A stretch of 64,000 nt of DNA. Origin: an uncultured Pseudomonadota bacterium. GTDB lineage: Bacteria; Myxococcota_A; UBA796; SXON01. Below the pieces are notes generated by a model. It worked only from the letters and a program-made list of their open reading frames with translations, was not told the DNA's origin and made no database searches. Below are positions 59,156 to 64,000 of this stretch, in pieces; the first letter of the stretch is position 1, and every line of letters starts with the position of its first letter. The position numbers and the translations under genes were made by a program. The DNA is taken from contig CAIXRH010000053.1 in the NCBI GenBank assembly GCA_903921785.1, forward strand, positions 1-64,000. Reading direction: 5' to 3'.

Positions 59156-59186
59156 AAAATCTCCGAGACTGGGGGAAAGGGAAAGG

Positions 59187-59261
59187 TGGTTGGCACGGAG
59201 GGATTTGAACCCACGACCCCCGCCGTGTCAGGGCGGTGCTCTGCCGCTGAGCTACGTGCCA
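59187..59261 (-). tRNA. tRNA-Val (anticodon GAC)
   Basis: A 75-nt cloverleaf with CCA encoded. Acceptor TGGCACG pairs with CGTGCCA; anticodon stem CCGCC/GGCGG encloses CTGACAC, anticodon GAC (codon GUC). The T arm (GTGGG/CCCTC) has one T-T mismatch. It lies 15 bp after lipB and 31 bp before infC, so it may be processed from a shared transcript. Confidence 0.93.
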
Positions 59262-59276
59262 GCGAGTGGGCGCCAT

Positions 59277-59927
59277 CTACATCCGAGGGCCGACGCTGTC
59301 AAGGGCCTGCGTGTGCTCGGGCGCGCACACCCGGCGCGCGACGGCCTCTCCCACCGCTGTCCAGGCCACTTCGGGGCTCGGCGCCGCGCCGAGGAGTCGG
59401 GCGACGGAGGTGACGCCGCCATCGGTGATCCCACAGGGGGTGATCAGCGAGAAGCCGCGTAGGTCGTTGACCAGGTTGAGGGCGAACCCGTGCATGGTGA
59501 TGCTCCGGGAGACATGCAGCCCGATCGCGGCCACCTTCTCCCGGCCGACCCACACCCCGGGGTAGCCTTCGCGAGGCCCCGCCGGGAGTCCTTGGGTGCC
59601 GAGCCAGTCCGCCAGCCCCGCCTCGATCGCGGCGACCAGTCGGCGGACCCCGAGCGTGGACGCGTCCACGAAGAGGTAGCCCACGAGCTGTCCCGGCTCG
59701 TGGCAGGTGGCGAGGCCGCCCCGCTCGGTGCGAACGAGGTCGTACCCGGCGGCGGCCACCCTCGCGTCGTCGACCAGGGCGTCCCGGCGGCCGGTGGTGA
59801 TCACGGGGAGGTGCTCAAGGCCCCACATCGCCTGCGGAGCGTCGCCCCGGGCCACGTCATCCCGGTATCGCCGCTGTTCTTCCAAGGTCTCCGCGTAGCG
59901 GAGCGTGCCACGCCAGGTCAAACGCAC
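59277..59927 (-). CDS. lipB: Octanoyltransferase LipB
   Basis: 216 aa. It moves octanoyl from acyl carrier protein to lipoyl domains, the first step of lipoate assembly. Marks: H76 in RGGLATCHEPGQLVGY, K131 in GREKVAAIGLHVSR, HGFALNLVNDL, and catalytic C165 in LITPCGITDGG. The GTG at 59927 is preferred because AGGGG stands 5 nt upstream; a GTG at 59933 would overlap that site. LipA is not in the window, but lpdA, which acts on lipoyl domains, is 4 kb away. Confidence 0.93.
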   Translation of the reverse strand: MRLTWRGTLRYAETLEEQRRYRDDVARGDAPQAMWGLEHLPVITTGRRDALVDDARVAAAGYDLVRTERGGLATCHEPGQLVGYLFVDASTLGVRRLVAAIEAGLADWLGTQGLPAGPREGYPGVWVGREKVAAIGLHVSRSITMHGFALNLVNDLRGFSLITPCGITDGGVTSVARLLGAAPSPEVAWTAVGEAVARRVCAPEHTQALDSVGPRM

Positions 59928-59950
59928 GCGCACCCCTAACGTCGTGGCGA

Positions 59951-59956
59951 TAGGCT
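59951..59956 (+). promoter_or_regulatory. -10-like TAnnnT before leaderless membrane-protein gene
   Basis: TAGGCT lies 7 nt before the ATG at 59964; no SD is visible. Confidence 0.4.
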
Positions 59957-59963
59957 CGCCCCG

Positions 59964-60854
59964 ATGGACGGACCCGCCACCAGCACCACCGCCGCGCTCC
60001 GCGACGCTTTCTCCCTGCTCGGGCGCTCGATCACGGGCTGGCTCCTGCCCGTCGTCCTCATGGCCTGGTTCAGTGCGCTCCCGGAGGCCCTGGCCGCCCG
60101 TCACCTCGACGACATCGTCGCCGCGGTCGCGGGACCCGGCGGCTTCGATCTCGATCTCATGGGGGGCATCGCGTATGCCGGCCTCGTGGCGATGCTCTTC
60201 AAGCTGATCCTCGACCTCGTGGCGCTCCAGTGGGCCTTCACCGTGCTGGCCGACGTGGCCGCGGGCCGTCCGGTCAGCCTCACCGGGGGCTTGCGCCGGA
60301 TGGCCTCGTGGAAGCTCCAGTTCAGCTGGCTCGTCTCGGGCACCCTGGTGAGCATGGGTACCGGCATCTGGTACTTCGGCGGGTGCTTCCTCCTGCTCCC
60401 GCTGGGTTTTGCGGTGGCGGAGGCGTACGAGCAGCAGAACGGCATGGCCGCGCTCGGGGAGTCGGCGCGGCTGGGCCTGCAACGCGGACCCAACGGCGCG
60501 CGGCTCGGCATGTCGATGGTCATCGCCTCCACCGGCTTGCTCTTCGCCGCGCTGGTGCTCTCCTGCGGGGTGGATGTCGGCGGGTCCTTCTTCTCCAGCG
60601 GCCCCGACCTCGAGGCGCTGCTTGCCGTGCTCGGAAAGGTGGACCCGGCGCGGCCCGAGCTGCTCGTCGGCGCGCTCATCCACGCGCTGTTCCCCACGCC
60701 TTCCTGGCCGGAGACCATCACGACGATCCTGGTCTCGCCGGCTCGTCAGCTCGTGGAGGTGGCGCTGTTGGGCGTCCAGCTCGTTGCCTACCACCACGCG
60801 CGGAGGCTGGTGCCGCCGCCCGTCCCTGCCCCGGGCGACGTCGCCCTCGCCTGA
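59964..60854 (+). CDS. Polytopic membrane protein of unknown function
   Basis: 296 aa with about six hydrophobic helices (ITGWLLPVVLMAWFSALP, YAGLVAMLFKLILDLVALQWAF, WLVSGTLVSMGTGIWYFGGCFLLLPLGFAV, MSMVIASTGLLFAALVL, LVSPARQLVEVALLGVQLVAY). A long soluble loop around residues 200-245 lies before the last helix. Layout and amphipathic segments resemble the protein at 48880 (both also leaderless), so they may be distant paralogues. Divergent from lipB (36 bp). Function unknown. Confidence 0.6.
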   Translation: MDGPATSTTAALRDAFSLLGRSITGWLLPVVLMAWFSALPEALAARHLDDIVAAVAGPGGFDLDLMGGIAYAGLVAMLFKLILDLVALQWAFTVLADVAAGRPVSLTGGLRRMASWKLQFSWLVSGTLVSMGTGIWYFGGCFLLLPLGFAVAEAYEQQNGMAALGESARLGLQRGPNGARLGMSMVIASTGLLFAALVLSCGVDVGGSFFSSGPDLEALLAVLGKVDPARPELLVGALIHALFPTPSWPETITTILVSPARQLVEVALLGVQLVAYHHARRLVPPPVPAPGDVALA

Positions 60855-60887
60855 GCGGCCCGCCGCGTCCGGCGGACCGTTGCCGGC

Positions 60888-62819
60888 TCAGATCGACTGG
60901 AGGAAGGCGACCAGATCGTCCTTCTCGGCGGCGCTGAGCCCGCCGGTGGAGCCCATCTCGCCGTGCGCGGCCGACTCCACGACGTCGAGGAGGGTGCTCG
61001 CCGAGCCGTTGTGCAGGTACGGCGCGCTGGACGCGATGCCCACCAGCGAGGGCGTGTTCACGCCGCCGAGCCCGTACAGGTCGTGGTGGTCGTTGTCGGT
61101 GAAGTAGGGCGCGGGGTGGCACGAGGCGCAGGCCACGTCGGCCCGCTCGAACACCGTCTGGCCGCGCGCGACGGCGTCATCCGACACGCCCTTCCCCGGC
61201 ACGTCCACCTCGGTGATCTGCTCGATGAACGCCTGGATCGCCTTGGCGTCGCCGGAGGTGATGTCCACACCGCCCATGCGGCCCTGGCTGGTGAGGGTGG
61301 CCTCGGCGGCGATCGTGTCGACCCCGCTGGTCCAGGTGTAGGGGGCGGTGTCGGCGACCGCCGCGGCCAGCGTGGGCGTCTGGCGGACGGAGTCCGCGAA
61401 CGTCCAGGTGACGCCGTCGTTGCGGCCCTCGAAGTGGCAGGTGGAGCAGGAGATGCCCGCGCCGTCGGCCGCCATACGGGAGTCCGTCGCGCTGAAGAAC
61501 AGCTTCCGCCCCAGCTCCACCTCGGGATCGAGCTCGGCGCTGATGCCGGTGTGGGACTTGCCGCCCGCCATCACATCGGCCCGGGTGGTGGCGACCTCGC
61601 TGAGCAGCACGTTGACCTTGGTGCGGCCTTCGCTCACGTCGAGCTCGCGGAGCGAGTGGTCGAGGAACGAGTCGACCAGGGCGGTGTCGTCGTCGAGGAA
61701 GGCGGCGCCGCGGGGGCCGGCGTCCATCGAAGCGAAGACCCCCACCGCGCCCGCGAAGCCGTGATCGCCCGGGGTCGCGGTGGAGAAGCCGCCGGTGTCG
61801 CCGGCGAAGGCATCGCCTTCGGCGGCCAGGGTGGTCAGCGAGACGACCACGGCGACGGACGAAGACTCCATCGTGACCACCATCACGTCGCCCCGCGGGG
61901 GCATCGACACGCTGGTGGGGTAGCTGCGGACGATCTCGGAGTGATCGTTGAAGTCGGCGGTGCCGGCGAGGAACACTGCGCGCGGCGTGTCCGTGACGTT
62001 GCCCGACGCGTCGAGCTCGGCGACCATCACCCCGGGGTTGATGCGGCTGGTGACCACCGCGTTCGACGACGCGTAGCCGCCGCCGACCGACGCAACGCCG
62101 GAGGAGGTCGGGTCGTCGACGGGGGTGAGGTTGTCCACGAAGAGGCCGGGGACGGCGAGGCGGCTGCCGTCGGACGAGATCCACATGTCGCCGGTGAGGC
62201 GGCGGGTGAGGCGATCTTCGCCGGTGGTGCCGGCGCCGGTGGGGGAGGGGAGCTCCACCTCGGCGACGGTGCCCGCCGCGAGGTCCACCCGAGAGAGCGT
62301 GCCGCCCATCGCGCTGGCGACGAACAACGCATCCCCCGACGGGTGCAACGCCAGGAAGCTCGGGTGCCCGGCGACCGGGAAGCGGCGAACCTCGGCGAAC
62401 GAGCTACCGTCGAGCTCGACGACCGCCTCCTCCTGGGAGAGCGCGACATAGATCCGGGTGCCATCTTCCCGGGCGACGACGCCGAGGGGCTCGGCGCCGA
62501 CGTCGATCTTCTGGTCGACCGACAGCTTGCCGCCGGCATCGGTGAGCACGGCCAGGGCCCGCTCGCCGCGGAGCGTCACGAAGACCTTGTCGCCCGCACG
62601 GGCCACGCGCTGGGGCAGCGAGCCCACCTCGACCGAGGAGATCTCCCCGGAAGACGCCTCGTATCGGGCGAGCTGGCCGCCCGCCTCATCCACCACCAGG
62701 ACCGACCCGAGATCGGCGCTGGAGATGACGGTCTGGGAACCGGTCGGGAACGTCGACTCGGTGAGCCCCGCGGAGCACGCCGCGAGGACAACCGGGAAAA
62801 GCAATGGCAGACGACGCAT
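60888..62819 (-). CDS. Propeller / diheme cytochrome c peroxidase-like lipoprotein
   Basis: 643 aa. Signal peptide MRRLPLLFPVVLAAC ends in a lipobox. Residues about 35-420 are YVTN-type beta-propeller blades (GSVLVVDEAGGQLARYEASSGE, IYVALSQEEAVVELD, HPSGDALFVASAMGGTLSRVDLAAGT). Residues 430-643 resemble the MauG/cytochrome c peroxidase domain, with heme sites CSTCH (C458, C461, H462) and CASCH (C564, C567, H568), followed by the LGGVNTPSLVGIASSAPYLHNG segment typical of the family. It would act as a periplasmic or surface redox enzyme. AAAGGAG is 6 nt before the ATG. Confidence 0.85.
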   Translation of the reverse strand: MRRLPLLFPVVLAACSAGLTESTFPTGSQTVISSADLGSVLVVDEAGGQLARYEASSGEISSVEVGSLPQRVARAGDKVFVTLRGERALAVLTDAGGKLSVDQKIDVGAEPLGVVAREDGTRIYVALSQEEAVVELDGSSFAEVRRFPVAGHPSFLALHPSGDALFVASAMGGTLSRVDLAAGTVAEVELPSPTGAGTTGEDRLTRRLTGDMWISSDGSRLAVPGLFVDNLTPVDDPTSSGVASVGGGYASSNAVVTSRINPGVMVAELDASGNVTDTPRAVFLAGTADFNDHSEIVRSYPTSVSMPPRGDVMVVTMESSSVAVVVSLTTLAAEGDAFAGDTGGFSTATPGDHGFAGAVGVFASMDAGPRGAAFLDDDTALVDSFLDHSLRELDVSEGRTKVNVLLSEVATTRADVMAGGKSHTGISAELDPEVELGRKLFFSATDSRMAADGAGISCSTCHFEGRNDGVTWTFADSVRQTPTLAAAVADTAPYTWTSGVDTIAAEATLTSQGRMGGVDITSGDAKAIQAFIEQITEVDVPGKGVSDDAVARGQTVFERADVACASCHPAPYFTDNDHHDLYGLGGVNTPSLVGIASSAPYLHNGSASTLLDVVESAAHGEMGSTGGLSAAEKDDLVAFLQSI

Positions 62820-62879
62820 GTGCGCTCCTTTCCGTGGCCCACCGCCATCATGCCACGGGCGACCCCGACCGTCATGGGG

Positions 62880-62885
62880 TAACGT
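62880..62885 (+). promoter_or_regulatory. -10-like TAnnnT before leaderless gene
   Basis: TAACGT lies 6 nt before the ATG at 62892. Confidence 0.4.
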
Positions 62886-62891
62886 GAGAAA

Positions 62892-63779
62892 ATGCCGATG
62901 ACGGTGCTCCTCCTGGCTGTGACGACCGCCTGGGGGGCCGACCCCGCTGCCGACGCCGCTCCCGCTCCGACGTCCACCGAGCCCGTCCCCGGCGAGCCCG
63001 ACTCCACCGCTCCCGTGGCGGCGCCCGCGCCCTCCGTGGACGCCGACGCGCTCTACCTCCAGGCCCTCGACGCCTGGAACACCGGCGACACCGAGGGCGC
63101 GCTCACGCTCGCCACTCGCGCCAGCGCAGCCTCCGAAGGCGCCCACGAGCCCGCCGCCCTCCTCCGCGCCTACGCCCTCCTCCGCGTGAAGCGCGGCGAC
63201 GAAGCGCTCGCCGTCCTGCACGAGCTTGCGGATACCGCGCAGACCCCCGAGGTCAAACGCGCCGCTTCGCGGATGTGGCACCGCTACGCCGACCGCAACT
63301 CCCGGGACGAGCCTTCGATCACCGGTGGGCTACAGGTGGCCGGGCGGTTCACTGGCGAGTCCCTGGCGATCGGGGCCGGCTACACCCTCGGTTATGACCA
63401 GCCACTCCGAGGACCGGTCGGCTTCGCGGTGGAGCTGTCGGGCTACGACACCTCGTCGGGGGCGCCCATCCTCGCCGGCCCGGTGCTCGACGTGCTTGGA
63501 AGCGCCCACGTGCCCTTCGGCGGCAGCACCTGGGCGCTCCGGGTGAAGGCGGGCCCGAGCGTCTGGTTCTCCCACGGCGTCATCTACGGCGATGAGCTGG
63601 TGCCCCAGGTCGGCACCCGCGCCATCCTCGGCATCGACACCCGACCTTGGCGCGCGGTCGGCTTCTCCTTCGACGCTGGCGCCTGGGCCTGGCCCGGCCT
63701 CGCGGAGTCGCTCCCTGCGTGGCAATACGAGTGGGACCTGCGCGCCGGCATGGTCATCTGGTTCTCCAAGTCGCGCTGA
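62892..63779 (+). CDS. Exported TPR / outer-membrane barrel-like protein
   Basis: 295 aa. The signal peptide is MPMTVLLLAVTTAWGA. A Pro/Ala/Thr-rich stretch (residues 17-45) precedes two TPR-like repeats (DALYLQALDAWNTGDTEGALTLATRA, ALLRAYALLRVKRGDEALAVLHELA). From residue 140 the sequence is beta-rich (GLQVAGRFTGESLAIGAGYTLGY, FAVELSGYDTS, WALRVKAGPSVWFSHGV). It ends WFSKSR rather than in an aromatic residue. I infer a periplasmic TPR part with a small barrel. Family not recognised. Confidence 0.55.
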   Translation: MPMTVLLLAVTTAWGADPAADAAPAPTSTEPVPGEPDSTAPVAAPAPSVDADALYLQALDAWNTGDTEGALTLATRASAASEGAHEPAALLRAYALLRVKRGDEALAVLHELADTAQTPEVKRAASRMWHRYADRNSRDEPSITGGLQVAGRFTGESLAIGAGYTLGYDQPLRGPVGFAVELSGYDTSSGAPILAGPVLDVLGSAHVPFGGSTWALRVKAGPSVWFSHGVIYGDELVPQVGTRAILGIDTRPWRAVGFSFDAGAWAWPGLAESLPAWQYEWDLRAGMVIWFSKSR

Positions 63780-63829
63780 GACCGGGTGTCGAAGGAGCGG
63801 CGGTCGAGCCTCGGCGTGCCGCCCGGGAG

Positions 63830-63863
63830 CGCCGCAGTCGAGGAGCCATCGCCGTGAGAATGG
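63830..63863 (-). repeat. Dispersed intergenic repeat, copy E
   Basis: In reverse orientation: CCATTCTC, spacer, GGCTCCTCGACTGCGGCG, a slightly diverged core. It lies 50 bp after a stop codon. Confidence 0.6.
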
Positions 63864-64000
63864 CGAGGCGGGCGGGGGTGCCTCCGAGGCGCCGTGCCGC
63901 TCACCGGCGGGGACCCGGGGCCGCGGGAGCGGCCGGCGGCCAGCGCCTGTGGAGGGCTTGCCCGCCTACCAAAAACAACGGACTCAGGCCGGCTTGACCC
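63864..64000. other. Non-coding right end of window
   Basis: I find no gene here. The last six bases, TTGACC, could be a -35 box of a gene beyond the window. Confidence 0.2.

Overview
This is a gene-dense, very GC-rich bacterial window. It looks like a chromosomal segment of a Myxococcota-type (former deltaproteobacterial) organism, possibly uncultured. The reasons are: many secreted lipoproteins; lipoproteins with arrays of the MopE-like Cys/Asp motif (DCDD...NP...E.C.G.D.DCDG); AgmX/PglI-like C-terminal domains; a PilZ protein; very large TPR proteins; and the order infC-rpmI-rplT...ihfA-merR. The taxonomic call is inference. I see no phage, IS element, CRISPR array or rRNA.

Layout. 0.2-9.4 kb: a FAD oxidoreductase, a secreted lipoprotein related to PEP-utilising enzymes, a universal stress protein, a class III cyclase with a zinc ribbon, and a 1072-residue outer-membrane fusion (zincin, beta-propeller, beta-barrel). 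9.4-21.6 kb: an MCE/MlaD-like protein with a C-terminal barrel-like region, a 1930-residue TolA-like/TPR protein, two small hypotheticals, and a stand-alone PfaD overlapping a polytopic membrane protein. 21.7-29 kb: envelope proteins, an esterase lipoprotein with a NAGPA-like partner, tRNA-Glu with promoter and terminator, a FitAB-type toxin-antitoxin pair, and a beta-propeller lipoprotein. 29.1-37.7 kb: a divergent uracil-DNA-glycosylase-like protein, then a tight operon of maf, an Hsp70-vWA fusion, a GrpE-like protein, a lidless Hsp70, a membrane protein with two J-like segments lacking HPD, and a TPR-zincin. This chaperone cassette is the strongest candidate for an undescribed system.

37.7-53.9 kb: tRNA-Ala, PilZ, several lipoproteins (one a diheme cytochrome c), a formaldehyde-detoxification pair (adhC/frmA and frmB), a VOC protein, thioredoxin, a DJ-1/PfpI protein, a VF530 protein, a frameshifted AgmX-type gene, and two overlapping metallophosphoesterase lipoproteins. 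53.9-64 kb: lipoamide dehydrogenase, a lipoprotein with a MYXO-CTERM-like tail, and tRNA-Pro. Then comes a minus-strand run of lipB, tRNA-Val, infC, rpmI, rplT, a small lipoprotein, ihfA and merR, in which pheS/pheT are absent. The window ends with a membrane protein, a diheme-peroxidase/propeller lipoprotein and a TPR/barrel protein.

Two genome-wide signals stand out. Eight genes have a TAnnnT hexamer exactly 6-7 nt before the ATG and no clear Shine-Dalgarno, which suggests leaderless transcripts. A dispersed repeat with a core of about 35 bp recurs just 3' of genes (five good copies, one degraded). Start codons were chosen from SD sites, overlapping stops, signal peptides or these -10 elements.
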